64,000 nucleotides of DNA, from the NCBI RefSeq assembly GCF_048569485.1, contig NC_134356.1, positions 538,779,172 to 538,843,171 of the forward strand, read 5' to 3'. Below are positions 1-12,826 of the stretch, one piece after another. Under the pieces are notes generated by a model. That model was not told where the DNA came from. It saw nothing but the letters and a program-made list of their open reading frames with translations, and did no database searches. Position numbers and translations under genes: made by a program. The DNA comes from Anomaloglossus baeobatrachus (Eukaryota > Chordata > Amphibia > Anura > Aromobatidae). How positions within the stretch are numbered: position 1 is the stretch's first letter; each line of letters starts with the position of its first letter.

Positions 1-297
1 TTTAAAAAACTTGGAGTGTGCAATGCAGGCAGATGTGCTCTGCAAATGTCTTTGCACTAGTGGGACTATAGCAAAGTCCAATAGCCACGTATAGGATGCC
101 ACTAGGTACACTGAGTGTTTGCTAGTAAAATTGCTTAGTTTAAAAAACTTGGAGTGTGCAATGCAGGCAGATGTGCTCTGCAAATGTCTTTGCACTAGTG
201 GGACTATAGCAAAGTCCAATAGCCACAGATAGGATGCCACTAGGTACACTGAGTGTTTGCTAGTATAATGGCTTAGTTAGAATGAGTTGGAGTGTGC
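1..297. repeat. Tandem repeat, 138-bp unit
   Basis: Bases 1-138 and 139-276 are nearly identical copies; both contain the phrase TTGGAGTGTGCAATGCAGG. A third copy starts at about 277 but diverges after some 20 bases. The array is probably cut by the left edge of the window. No coding capacity is seen. It may be an internal minisatellite of a larger interspersed repeat that continues to about 1095. Confidence 0.85.
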
Positions 298-1095
298 AGA
301 GGACAAGAGGGTACAGTGGCAGGATTGTGGTGCTCTGGGTAGAGGAATGGAAGCCTGCCTTTCTATTCCCTCCTAATGGTGAAATGCAGGGAGGAAATCC
401 CTGACCTGGGCTACACAGACGCTGTTGCTGTTTGCAGGACCTGTCACTTATGGCTCTCTGACCCTGCCGGTACGAGCCCTTAAAAGGACTGCTAGAATGT
501 GCTCTCCCTAAGCTGTCTAACGCTGTGTATGCAGCGCATACAGCTGTATCGGCGATAGGACAAAGGACGGAACTGCGACAGTGATGTCTGACACCAAAGA
601 CGCAGAAGGCAGATAATGGCGATCGTGAAGAAAATGTCCGGTTTTATAATGCAGGGACATGTGACATGCAGATCCTATCACACATGCCGTTGCTTCTCTG
701 CCTCAAAGTCCACTTAGGTGTGTGTGTGTCTGTGATTGGCTGACATGCTGGCCAGCCCCACAAGACGCGCGCGCTTAGGGAAGGAAGACAAGAAAAAAAA
801 AAAAAAATGGCGATCGCCATTATAGAAACAGCAGTGATCTGAAGGCGCTGTTCACGCACACTATACACTGAAATGTGATAATAGTTTGATTCACAGAGTG
901 ACTTACACTATTACAGCAGAAACCAAGCTAAGATTTAGCTGTTTTTTGGCTGCTAGAACCGTTCTCGAACGTTTCTAGAACTATCGAGCTTTTGCAAAAA
1001 GCTCGAGTTCTAGTTCGATCTAGAACATGCCCCAAAATCACTCGAGCCTAGAACTGGAGAACCACGAACCACGAACCGCGCTCAACTCTATTCCT
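298..1095. repeat. Unclassified interspersed repeat with a palindromic end
   Basis: There is no gene here. The stretch has the look of a non-autonomous element. It holds a poly(A) run near 795, a GCGATCGC palindrome, and an inverted repeat at about 975-1013 whose arms read TAGAACTATCGAGCTTTT and its near-complement around a GC centre. I could not define both ends or a target duplication, so the family is left open. Confidence 0.35.
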
Positions 1096-1965
1096 GAGTG
1101 TTTAAGTCCTCAAAGTTCTACATGTCCACTAAGAAGCTGCACCAATACCTGGGGTCTGCATGCATACCTGGACCTGAGGTTTCATAGATCCACCTCACCA
1201 GGTGAACTCAACAGCCTAATACTTGAGTAAGATTTGTGGTGAGGCACAAGGAGGCACCTCCTAATGAATCAGGTGGGTCTCACTCTACACAATCCCTCAT
1301 CAAGACAATCAAGACTGATGTAAACAATGCTGGTCATGATTAGTCAGGTCTCATCTGTTTGTTGTCATTTCACTTAGAAATCATTTTGGTGGTTCACATA
1401 TATCAAAGATATTTCTCACATTGCTTGGTTCTCTTTTAAGAAGGAAAAATGCCATATTCCATGAAAGTTTGAATAGAACAATTCTGTTTCTATGGTATTA
1501 TCTTTTGTCTTAGTGTTGCACATGCATCTGACTTTTTTCATAGCTATGGGTGGTCTCCTTTTCTCCTTTGTATTAAAGATAGATTTGGATATGGACGTTG
1601 TCAGACTATATTATACCTGATATTACTACCTATACACCTCATGCTGGAATTGTACTTAACTTTTAGCCCGAATAGATCCCAACTGTTTACTACATACTTG
1701 AGATATGCCTGTTATTTCTTCCTGACACCTCACCTCTTTAAAACATAGACTTTATATGGCATAATTCTCTATACAAAAACTTAGTATAATATAATTAAGT
1801 CCCCGAAAATTAGATACTTGGTTTAAATCTGACATGTCTCATACACAGTGGGGAAATTTAGTGTTTGATACTGTGCTGATTCTGCAAGTTTTCCCATCTG
1901 CAAAGAATGGAGAGGTCCAATTTATTGCATGAAATACATTTTGATACAATAGAAAAGCAAAACTT
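1096..1965. other. AT-rich intergenic stretch, nothing recognised
   Basis: No long reading frame, RNA gene or clear repeat boundary is visible. The composition is AT-rich and ordinary for amphibian intergenic DNA. Confidence 0.5.
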
Positions 1966-2555
1966 AAAGGTGTTATCCGGCTTATTTTGCCTTTTTTGTC
2001 ATTTCACAATTGGGCTACATAGCGGCAGGTAAGTAGATAGCAACTACCTACCTGCCCTGCTGTCAGCCCCTCTCCCAAGGTTCAGAGTGGTCCTCTCACT
2101 GCTCCTGCCATGATTTTGCTGTTTCCTCTGACATCACATCGACAAGGGTAGGACTTTATTGACAGGCATCACAGCAGATTTCATGTTGCCACCGTGCTGG
2201 GCAGGTAAGGTGTATGGCATCCCCGCGCCCTTCCCCGCACCCTCCCACATATCCCGTAGTGCAATGGTCTCAAAGACACTGCCCATAGGCTGCATGTGGC
2301 CCCTGATGCTGTGTCCCTGCGCAGCGCGTGGGAATCTGTCCTCTAATTAAAAGCGCTGTCAGTGGCGGCCCCTGATGCTGCATGGAGCGAGCAAGCACCT
2401 TGCTGATCGCTACCTGTGCAGGGGCCATGCAGTCAGCGGTTTATATCAGAGGACAGATTCCCCGGCGCTGTGCAGATGTGAGCTGTGTATACAGCTACTG
2501 CAATGATCAGCCGACGGCCAATCAGAAGTCAACAGCTGATTACTGGAGAGGCAGT
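1966..2555. repeat. Degenerate interspersed repeats flanking the LTR element
   Basis: A GC-richer patch with a poly(T)-bounded start near 1970. Bases of about 2395-2470 match, in inverted orientation, the sequence at about 20105-20170 just beyond the other end of the LTR element; both contain a TGTCCTCTGA core and a GGCCCCTGCA core. The family is not recognised. Confidence 0.4.
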
Positions 2556-2716
2556 TGTCACGGGCGGGGAGGACACCGCCGCTGCACTCGCTAACGCTCG
2601 GCTCCGGCGCTGCTGCGGCTGCTGCTGCTCGGTGGCTCGAGCGGTGGGCTGGATCCGGGGACTCGAGCGGCGCTCCTCGCCCGTGAGTGAAAGGGGTGGT
2701 CGGTTTGGGGGATTTA

Positions 2717-5700
2717 ACTGAATAGGATAACTGAAGTGAGCACTAATATATATATATATCATGAGTGCAAGCCAAAAAATACATACTATACAAGAATAAG
2801 GCTGCACATCAAACATAGATAATGGTATAATGCCTCAAGCATATGGAAAAATATTGGAATATACAATGAAAAATGCTACTTGCTAATTTGAACATGTGAA
2901 TAATGAATTGCATACCTGCCATGAATATTAGGAAAAAGGAGATATTTAGCAATTGCATTGATCAATGTAACTGAGCCCCAAAACCTCGTCAAGGTACATC
3001 TCTGTATTGGGGTCCCTAGCTCTGTGACCCTAACTGTGTGTCATCTCATTGCAATTAAAAACTGCTGTGGGTGGAGAGGGGTAACTAAGGACTTTCTTAT
3101 ATAGGAGATGGAAAAAACATGGCCGAAAGGGGCGGAGCTGTGTTCACATTCAGAAAAAAAACCACATATAACTGAATAGGATAACTGAAGTGAGCACTAA
3201 TAAATATATATCATGAGTGCAAGCCAAAAAATACATACTATACAAGAATAAGGCTGCACATCAAACATAGATAATGGTATAATGCCTCAAGCATATGGAA
3301 AAATATTGGAATATACAATGAAAAATGCTACTTGCTAATTTGAACATGTGAATAATGAATTGCATACCTGCCATGAATATTAGGAAAAAAGAGATATTTA
3401 GCAATTGCATTGATCAATGTAACTGAGCCCCAAAACCTCGTCAAGGTACATCTCTATATTGGGGTCCCTAGCTCTGTGACCCTAACTGTGTGTCATCTCA
3501 TTGCAATTAAAAACTGCTGTGGGTGGAGAGGGGTAACTAAGGACTTTCTTATATAGGAGATGGAAAAAACATGGCCGAAAGGGGCGGAGCTGTGTTCACA
3601 TTCAGAAAAAAAACCACATATAACTGAATAGGATAACTGAAGTGAGCACTAATATATATATATCATGAGTGCAAGCCAAAAAATACATACTATACAAGAA
3701 TAAGGCTGCACATCAAACATAGATAATGGTATAATGCCTCAAGCATATGGAAAAATATTGGAATATACAATGAAAAATGCTACTTGCTAATTTGAACATG
3801 TGAATAATGAATTGCATACCTGCCATGAATATTAGGAAAAAGGAGATATTTAGCAATTGCATTGATCAATGTAACTGAGCCCCAAAACCTCGTCAAGGTA
3901 CATCTCTATATTGGGGTCCCTAGCTCTGTGACCCTAACTGTGTGTCATCTCATTGCAATTAAAAACTGCTGTGGGTGGAGAGGGGTAACTAAGGACTTTC
4001 TTATATAGGAGATGGAAAAAACATGGCCGAAAGGGGCGGAGCTGTGTTCACATTCAGTTATATGTGGTTTTTTTTCTGAATGTGAACACAGCTCCGCCCC
4101 TTTCGGCCATGTTTTTTCCATCTCCTATATAAGAAAGTCCTTAGTTACCCCTCTCCACCCACAGCAGTTTTTAATTGCAATGAGATGACACACAGTTAGG
4201 GTCACAGAGCTAGGGACCCCAATATAGAGATGTACCTTGACGAGGTTTTGGGGCTCAGTTACATTGATCAATGCAATTGCTAAATATCTCCTTTTTCCTA
4301 ATATTCATGGCAGGTATGCAATTCATTATTCACATGTTCAAATTAGCAAGTAGCATTTTTCATTGTATATTCCAATATTTTTCCATATGCTTGAGGCATT
4401 ATACCATTATCTATGTTTGATGTGCAGCCTTATTCTTGTATAGTATGTATTTTTTGGCTTGCACTCATGATATATATATATATTAGTGCTCACTTCAGTT
4501 ATCCTATTCAGTTATATGTGGTTTTTTTTCTGAATGTGAACACAGCTCCGCCCCTTTCGGCCATGTTTTTTCCATCTCCTATATAAGAAAGTCCTTAGTT
4601 ACCCCTCTCCACCCACAGCAGTTTTTAATTGCAATGAGATGACACACAGTTAGGGTCACAGAGCTAGGGACCCCAATATAGAGATGTACCTTGACGAGGT
4701 TTTGGGGCTCAGTTACATTAATCAATGCAATTGCTAAATATCTCCTTTTTCCTAATATTCATGGCAGGTATGCAATTCATTATTCACATGTTCAAATTAG
4801 CAAGTAGCATTTTTCATTGTATATTCCAATATTTTTCCATATGCTTGAGGCATTATACCATTATCTATGTTTGATGTGCAGCCTTATTCTTGTATAGTAT
4901 GTATTTTTTGGCTTGCACTCATGATATATATATATTAGTGCTCACTTCAGTTATCCTATTCAGTTATATGTGGTTTTTTTTCTGAATGTGAACACAGCTC
5001 CGCCCCTTTCGGCCATGTTTTTTCCATCTCCTATATAAGAAAGTCCTTAGTTACCCCTCTCCACCCACAGCAGTTTTTAATTGCAATGAGATGACACACA
5101 GTTAGGGTCACAGAGCTAGGGACCCCAATATAGAGATGTACCTTGACGAGGTTTTGGGGCTCAGTTACATTGATCAATGCAATTGCTAAATATCTCCTTT
5201 TTCCTAATATTCATGGCAGGTATGCAATTCATTATTCACATGTTCAAATTAGCAAGTAGCATTTTTCATTGTATATTCCAATATTTTTCCATATGCTTGA
5301 GGCATTATACCATTATCTATGTTTGATGTGCAGCCTTATTCTTGTATAGTATGTATTTTTTGGCTTGCACTCATGATATATATATATTAGTGCTCACTTC
5401 AGTTATCCTATTCAGTTATATGTGGTTTTTTTTCTGAATGTGAACACAGCTCCGCCCCTTTCGGCCATGTTTTTTCCATCTCCTATATAAGAAAGTCCTT
5501 AGTTACCCCTCTCCACCCACAGCAGTTTTTAATTGCAATGAGATGACACACAGTTAGGGTCACAGAGCTAGGGACCCCAATATAGAGATGTACCTTGACG
5601 AGGTTTTGGGGCTCAGTTACATTGATCAATGCAATTGCTAAATATCTCCTTTTTCCTAATATTCATGGCAGGTATGCAATTCATTATTCACATGTTCAAA

Positions 5701-8700
5701 TTAGCAAGTAGCATTTTTCATTGTATATTCCAATATTTTTCCATATGCTTGAGGCATTATACCATTATCTATGTTTGATGTGCAGCCTTATTCTTGTATA
5801 GTATGTATTTTTTGGCTTGCACTCATGATATATATATATTAGTGCTCACTTCAGTTATCCTATTCAGTTATATGTGGTTTTTTTTCTGAATGTGAACACA
5901 GCTCCGCCCCTTTCGGCCATGTTTTTTCCATCTCCTATATAAGAAAGTCCTTAGTTACCCCTCTCCACCCACAGCAGTTTTTAATTGCAATGAGATGACA
6001 CACAGTTAGGGTCACAGAGCTAGGGACCCCAATATAGAGATGTACCTTGACGAGGTTTTGGGGCTCAGTTACATTGATCAATGCAATTGCTAAATATCTC
6101 CTTTTTCCTAATATTCATGGCAGGTATGCAATTCATTATTCACATGTTCAAATTAGCAAGTAGCATTTTTCATTGTATATTCCAATATTTTTCCATATGC
6201 TTGAGGCATTATACCATTATCTATGTTTGATGTGCAGCCTTATTCTTGTATAGTATGTATTTTTTGGCTTGCACTCATGATATATATATATATTAGTGCT
6301 CACTTCAGTTATCCTATTCAGTTATATGTGGTTTTTTTTCTGAATGTGAACACAGCTCCGCCCCTTTCGGCCATGTTTTTTCCATCTCCTATATAAGAAA
6401 GTCCTTAGTTACCCCTCTCCACCCACAGCAGTTTTTAATTGCAATGAGATGACACACAGTTAGGGTCACAGAGCTAGGGACCCCAATATAGAGATGTACC
6501 TTGACGAGGTTTTGGGGCTCAGTTACATTGATCAATGCAATTGCTAAATATCTCCTTTTTCCTAATATTCATGGCAGGTATGCAATTCATTATTCACATG
6601 TTCAAATTAGCAAGTAGCATTTTTCATTGTATATTCCAATATTTTTCCATATGCTTGAGGCATTATACCATTATCTATGTTTGATGTGCAGCCTTATTCT
6701 TGTATAGTATGTATTTTTTGGCTTGCACTCATGATATATATATATTAGTGCTCACTTCAGTTATCCTATTCAGTTATATGTGGTTTTTTTTCTGAATGTG
6801 AACACAGCTCCGCCCCTTTCGGCCATGTTTTTTCCATCTCCTATATAAGAAAGTCCTTAGTTACCCCTCTCCACCCACAGCAGTTTTTAATTGCAATGAG
6901 ATGACACACAGTTAGGGTCACAGAGCTAGGGACCCCAATATAGAGATGTACCTTGACGAGGTTTTGGGGCTCAGTTACATTAATCAATGCAATTGCTAAA
7001 TATCTCCTTTTTCCTAATATTCATGGCAGGTATGCAATTCATTATTCACATGTTCAAATTAGCAAGTAGCATTTTTCATTGTATATTCCAATATTTTTCC
7101 ATATGCTTGAGGCATTATACCATTATCTATGTTTGATGTGCAGCCTTATTCTTGTATAGTATGTATTTTTTGGCTTGCACTCATGATATATATATATTAG
7201 TGCTCACTTCAGTTATCCTATTCAGTTATATGTGGTTTTTTTTCTGAATGTGAACACAGCTCCGCCCCTTTCGGCCATGTTTTTTCCATCTCCTATATAA
7301 GAAAGTCCTTAGTTACCCCTCTCCACCCACAGCAGTTTTTAATTGCAATGAGATGACACACAGTTAGGGTCACAGAGCTAGGGACCCCAATATAGAGATG
7401 TACCTTGACGAGGTTTTGGGGCTCAGTTACATTGATCAATGCAATTGCTAAATATCTCCTTTTTCCTAATATTCATGGCAGGTATGCAATTCATTATTCA
7501 CATGTTCAAATTAGCAAGTAGCATTTTTCATTGTATATTCCAATATTTTTCCATATGCTTGAGGCATTATACCATTATCTATGTTTGATGTGCAGCCTTA
7601 TTCTTGTATAGTATGTATTTTTTGGCTTGCACTCATGATATATATATATTAGTGCTCACTTCAGTTATCCTATTCAGTTATATGTGGTTTTTTTTCTGAA
7701 TGTGAACACAGCTCCGCCCCTTTCGGCCATGTTTTTTCCATCTCCTATATAAGAAAGTCCTTAGTTACCCCTCTCCACCCACAGCAGTTTTTAATTGCAA
7801 TGAGATGACACACAGTTAGGGTCACAGAGCTAGGGACCCCAATATAGAGATGTACCTTGACGAGGTTTTGGGGCTCAGTTACATTGATCAATGCAATTGC
7901 TAAATATCTCCTTTTTCCTAATATTCATGGCAGGTATGCAATTCATTATTCACATGTTCAAATTAGCAAGTAGCATTTTTCATTGTATATTCCAATATTT
8001 TTCCATATGCTTGAGGCATTATACCATTATCTATGTTTGATGTGCAGCCTTATTCTTGTATAGTATGTATTTTTTGGCTTGCACTCATGATATATATATA
8101 TTAGTGCTCACTTCAGTTATCCTATTCAGTTATATGTGGTTTTTTTTCTGAATGTGAAACAGGTCCGCCCCTTTCGGCCATGTTTTTTCCATCTCCTATA
8201 TAAGAAAGTCCTTAGTTACCCCTCTCCACCCACAGCAGTTTTTAATTGCAATGAGATGACACACAGTTAGGGTCACAGAGCTAGGGACCCCAATATAGAG
8301 ATGTACCTTGACGAGGTTTTGGGGCTCAGTTACATTGATCAATGCAATTGCTAAATATCTCCTTTTTCCTAATATTCATGGCAGGTATGCAATTCATTAT
8401 TCACATGTTCAAATTAGCAAGTAGCATTTTTCATTGTATATTCCAATATTTTTCCATATGCTTGAGGCATTATACCATTATCTATGTTTGATGTGCAGCC
8501 TTATTCTTGTATAGTATGTATTTTTTGGCTTGCACTCATGATATATATATATTAGTGCTCACTTCAGTTATCCTATTCAGTTATATGTGGGTTTTTTTCT
8601 GAATGTGAACACAGCTCCGCCCCTTTCGGCCATGTTTTTTCCATCTCCTATATAAGAAAGTCCTTAGTTACCCCTCTCCACCCACAGCAGTTTTTAATTG

Positions 8701-9868
8701 CAATGAGATGACACACAGTTAGGGTCACAGAGCTAGGGACCCCAATATAGAGATGTACCTTGACGAGGTTTTGGGGCTCAGTTACATTGATCAATGCAAT
8801 TGCTAAATATCTCCTTTTTCCTAATATTCATGGCAGGTATGCAATTCATTATTCACATGTTCAAATTAGCAAGTAGCATTTTTCATTGTATATTCCAATA
8901 TTTTTCCATATGCTTGAGGCATTATACCATTATCTATGTTTGATGTGCAGCCTTATTCTTGTATAGTATGTATTTTTTGGCTTGCACTCATGATATATAT
9001 ATATTAGTGCTCACTTCAGTTATCCTATTCAGTTATATGTGGTTTTTTTTCTGAATGTGAACACAGCTCCGCCCCTTTCGGCCATGTTTTTTCCATCTCC
9101 TATATAAGAAAGTCCTTAGTTACCCCTCTCCACCCACAGCAGTTTTTAATTGCAATGAGATGACACACAGTTAGGGTCACAGAGCTAGGGACCCCAATAT
9201 AGAGATGTACCTTGACGAGGTTTTGGGGCTCAGTTACATTGATCAATGCAATTGCTAAATATCTCCTTTTTCCTAATATTCATGGCAGGTATGCAATTCA
9301 TTATTCACATGTTCAAATTAGCAAGTAGCATTTTTCATTGTATATTCCAATATTTTTCCATATGCTTGAGGCATTATACCATTATCTATGTTTGATGTGC
9401 AGCCTTATTCTTGTATAGTATGTATTTTTTGGCTTGCACTCATGATATATATATATTAGTGCTCACTTCAGTTATCCTATTCAGTTATATGTGGTTTTTT
9501 TTCTGAATGTGAACACAGCTCCGCCCCTTTCGGCCATGTTTTTTCCATCTCCTATATAAGAAAGTCCTTAGTTACCCCTCTCCACCCACAGCAGTTTTTA
9601 ATTGCAATGAGATGACACACAGTTAGGGTCACAGAGCTAGGGACCCCAATATAGAGATGTACCTTGACGAGGTTTTGGGGCTCAGTTACATTGCTCAATG
9701 CAATTGCTAAATATCTCCTTTTTCCTAATATTCATGGCAGGTATGCAATTCATTATTCACATGTTCAAATTAGCAAGTAGCATTTTTCATTGTATATTCC
9801 AATATTTTTCCATATGCTTGAGGCATTATACCATTATCTATGTTTGATGTGCAGCCTTATTCTTGTAT
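2717..9868. repeat. Head-to-head palindromic tandem array, 452-454 bp unit, 16 copies
   Basis: Two complete and one nearly complete forward unit (2717, 3171, 3623) run into twelve complete inverted units (4059, 4513, 4965, 5417, 5869, 6323, 6775, 7227, 7679, 8131, 8582, 9034) and one truncated inverted unit (9486-9868). Units are almost identical; the rare variants include TTAATC in place of TTGATC in the units at 4513 and 6775. The turn lies at about 4052-4059, where the forward and inverted units share the hexamer ATTCAG. The whole block is flanked by a 15-bp target duplication (2702-2716 and 9869-9883), so it entered as one insertion. No open reading frame spans a unit. It may be derived from a Penelope-like terminal repeat, but that is inference. 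Confidence 0.9.
4091..4133 (+). promoter_or_regulatory. GC box plus TATA box, repeated in every array unit
   Basis: In the first inverted unit GCTCCGCCCC (4091-4100) is followed about 25 bases later by CTATATAAG (4125-4133). This is the spacing expected of a compact RNA polymerase II core promoter. The same pair recurs in each inverted unit on the + strand and in each forward unit on the - strand; only the unit at 8131 has a damaged GC box. Activity is inferred. Confidence 0.4.
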
Positions 9869-10868
9869 GGTTTGGGGGATTTAGTCCGTGACGCCACCCA
9901 CGGGTTGTGGTGAAGGTAGACACCACCGCTGCTGGTGATGGGGATCCCGGGAGCGATGGTATGGAGCAGCTGGGATGCTGTTTTCCCCCTCCGTGGGTAG
10001 GGGTCGGTGGTCCCGGGGCCCGGTGGTGTGACGGGGAGGCAGGGTTGGTGAGGTGCAGGGTTGCAGGGACAGCGCGACGCGGTGCCGGATGGCACGGGTG
10101 TACTCACTCAGTAAGAGATGCACAAAGTCCTCGGTAAACCAAACGGCTTGATGGACGGGTCCCGCAGCCGGCTGAAGTGTCTCTCCCCAGACAGGTGATG
10201 GTGGCTGTCTTTCCCTGCACGTTTGTGTACTTGCTTGACTACGGTGGATCCCCAACGGTAATCCGATCCCCGGTGTATGGATGCCGGAGGAGCCCGTTTG
10301 CCCGCAGGCGCTGGCCCTTGGGTCTCTAGCCTTAGGCATTAGCTGTGTACCCTCACGGTGTGGGCAGTTGCCTTCTATCGGGTCTTTGGCTGTTAGGAAA
10401 CCCCTGGGGTTCCTGTCACACTCGGATTTGACTGTTGACGGCGACTCCAAGCCTAGTCGGGCTCCGATGGCCCTGCCTGTGTGTGCTGGCTTCACTTCGC
10501 TCTCCGGTCGGTAACGGCGGGCCAACGCCTGACCCCAGTCCTACGGTTCCGCGTTGATTCACCACTCCTGCAGACGGCCACCACCGTCTGCCAACCTTGT
10601 TGTCCTTGCCTGGGCCACAAACCCAGACACTCTTCACTTCACTCCTCTCACTTCCACCTCCTGTACTAAAACTGTCACTTTTCCCGCCTCCAGGCCTGTG
10701 AACTCCTCGGTGGGTGGGGCCAACCGCTTGGCTCTGCCCCACCTGGTGTGGACATCAGACCCTGGAGGGAGGCAACAAGGGTTTTGTGTTTGGCTAATGT
10801 CACGGTCTAATGGGGGTGGGGGTGTTTGTGTGTGACCTGTGACAACCTGGCTAGTCCAGGGTGCCACA

Positions 10869-12550
10869 TTCCCCCTTGGTGAAATGCATACCGTCCGCGG
10901 GCTGCCCGTCCATCACCGGTTTTATTTTTTTTTTTCAAAACTGTAAAATATAAATAACATGTCAACATATCAAAACACAAACATTTTTCTTAGTTCACTT
11001 AAACGTTGCACATATAAAAACACTTTTAATAATAACGGACGGACGGATGTCTTCCGCTCTCCCACCCAAGCAACCTAGCCCTGATGCTGCCCCTAAGAAG
11101 TGGGCAGTACCTCTTGACCTCATTCCAGGTTCAGGCTGCCCGAGCGGGAACGGGTACGGTTACTCGCACCCGGCTGTCACTTCAGGGGACCCCACGTCCA
11201 AGGGGGACCCCTGACCCCCGGAGGATGCCCACCAGTCCTGGTGGTGGCCGGGCCCCAGCCTGCTCTGCTGCGGGTCCTTCCTCCAATCTTCCTCTCCAGA
11301 GGCGGCAACGGTTTCCATCCCACAAAACTATTTACAAGCCCACCAGTTCGTGGGTAGCCTGCCAGTTCTCAGTCATGTTCATGAGTAGTTCCTCATGTGG
11401 GTAGTAAAAACACACAGAGTCCCTCCGGGGACAACTTGCCGGCAATGGCCGGGATAATCACGTAGCTAATCAGATGACCTTTCGGATGATTATTGTCATT
11501 CACTCACATATTTAACGGTGCTGGGGGTCCCAACGGGGACAACAGGGTGCAACGGTGGACCGCTGCCAATTCCACTCTCTTCAGAATAAACGCGGGCATG
11601 CACATCCGATCTCCTGCCAAGGAGCCAGGACCACCTGGGTGCCCACAGCGCCGGCCATGACTGGCCTCTCACACTGCCGTGTTCGTCACCGATCAGTGGC
11701 CTGCTCTGGATCAGCCTGTGTGAGGGAGGGCCCAGCTGGAGTCCCTCCGTGCTGGCTACGACCAGCACCTTCAGTAATGAGGGACCCCGCTGTGACGTGG
11801 CCTGCTCTGCCGCTTGGCAGCCACGTCCCTGCCGTGCTTCAGCCGAGGCCGGGTGTCTGGACTTCTGGGTGAGGGTCACCTCCGTTGCGGCCGGGCGGAC
11901 TGCCGGGGCCGTCGCCATCTCTGTAGCGGCCGGGATGGAAGCCTGGGTGGGTGCCAGGGCAGTGACAAAGGTAAGGCCCGGGGGGGCCCAGGTCTGGGCC
12001 CTCTCTCACAGACGCTGTGGGCTCAGCTACCGGTGGCAGGGGTAACGGGTCGGTCGGGGCATTGGCTGCGGGCATGGGCAGTGAGGGATGTAGCATGGTG
12101 GACGGAAGCAGGCTGGGCCCCTCAGCCGTATCGACCGATCCCTGAGGGACATAGGGGCGTGGGTTGCTTACCCGCTCCTGTGAGACCACCTCCACTTCGG
12201 ATGCCCAAACGGTTGCGGCCTGGCCCTTCATATCCGACGTCCACTTCGCCAGCTTGAAGTGGACTTGGGCCTAGAGCTCCTGGTACATCTTGCAGCTGTA
12301 TCCAGGAACGTGTTTCAGCAGAGTCCTGGCGTCCTGTGCGTAGCAGCGCTAGTTACAGGCTCCGTCGGCCGCAGACATCTTTCTCCCGTCCCCCCTTGGT
12401 TCTCTTCAGCACTTCCCCTTGTTGGGGGCCGGGCTTCGCTTTCGTGCCTTCCCTGCTTCAAAATTTTCGGCCAGACGCCACCGGCGGAGATCACAAGGCG
12501 CACTTCTACTGGTAGGTAGATGGGTTCAATCCTGTTCGTGACGCAAAGTT
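10869..12550 (-). mobile_element. Internal region of the LTR element
   Basis: GC-rich sequence between the 3' LTR and the Penelope insertion. An AT-rich patch lies at 10920-11035, close to the 3' LTR. The minus strand has modest open stretches at about 11500-12230 rich in Pro, Gly, Ser and Arg. I recognise no gag, protease, polymerase or integrase motif in them and regard the region as a fossil without an assignable product. Confidence 0.5.
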
Positions 12551-12788
12551 CGTAGTATAGAATTATATGGTGTGCACTCAGCTAAAAATGGATTTGGAGG
12601 TGCTAGTGAGTGGACCAAGGTCCAGACTATCATATACAATATAGACACTGCACTCTCTACTCGAAATGAGGCATATATAAAGACCAACAAATTTGTTTTT
12701 CAAAAAAATTTTTTTGTATTTTTATTTTTTCAGTGATTTTTCAATGCTATAGGTAGACGAAAAAGTAGTAACAATAATACATATGGTG

Positions 12789-12826
12789 GGACGTTTCGGC
12801 CTTAACATCGGCCTTCTTCACGCCGT
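12789..12826 (-). ncRNA. Hammerhead-like motif, left arm
   Basis: Mirror copy of the motif described at 18733-18768. The minus strand reads GTGAAGA, a GGCC...GGCC stem-loop, then GAAACGTC. The first core strand departs from the CUGANGA consensus. Confidence 0.4.

Larger units (their letters stand above)
2556..10868 (-). repeat. 3' LTR of the minus-strand element, split by the 452-bp-unit array
   Basis: The LTR occupies 2556-2716 and 9869-10868. The array at 2717-9868 sits inside it, and the 15 bases GGTTTGGGGGATTTA are present on both sides. The uninterrupted sister LTR at 18936-20080 shows the pre-insertion sequence. The outer end reads TGTCA and the inner end reads GCCACA on the + strand, so the LTR is bounded TG...CA. 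It is GC-rich, with long chance reading frames on both strands. Confidence 0.8.

Noticed and set aside
4059-4512. Hammerhead ribozyme in the array unit
   Set aside because: I read both strands for CUGANGA and a following GAAA. The nearest words (CTTGACGAGG; CTGAAGTGAG; GGCCGAAAGG) do not form a core with stems. The link to retrozymes is therefore unproven.
2717-9868. CRISPR-like or bacterial repeat array
   Set aside because: Units are 452 bp, contiguous and without spacers, in a vertebrate context.
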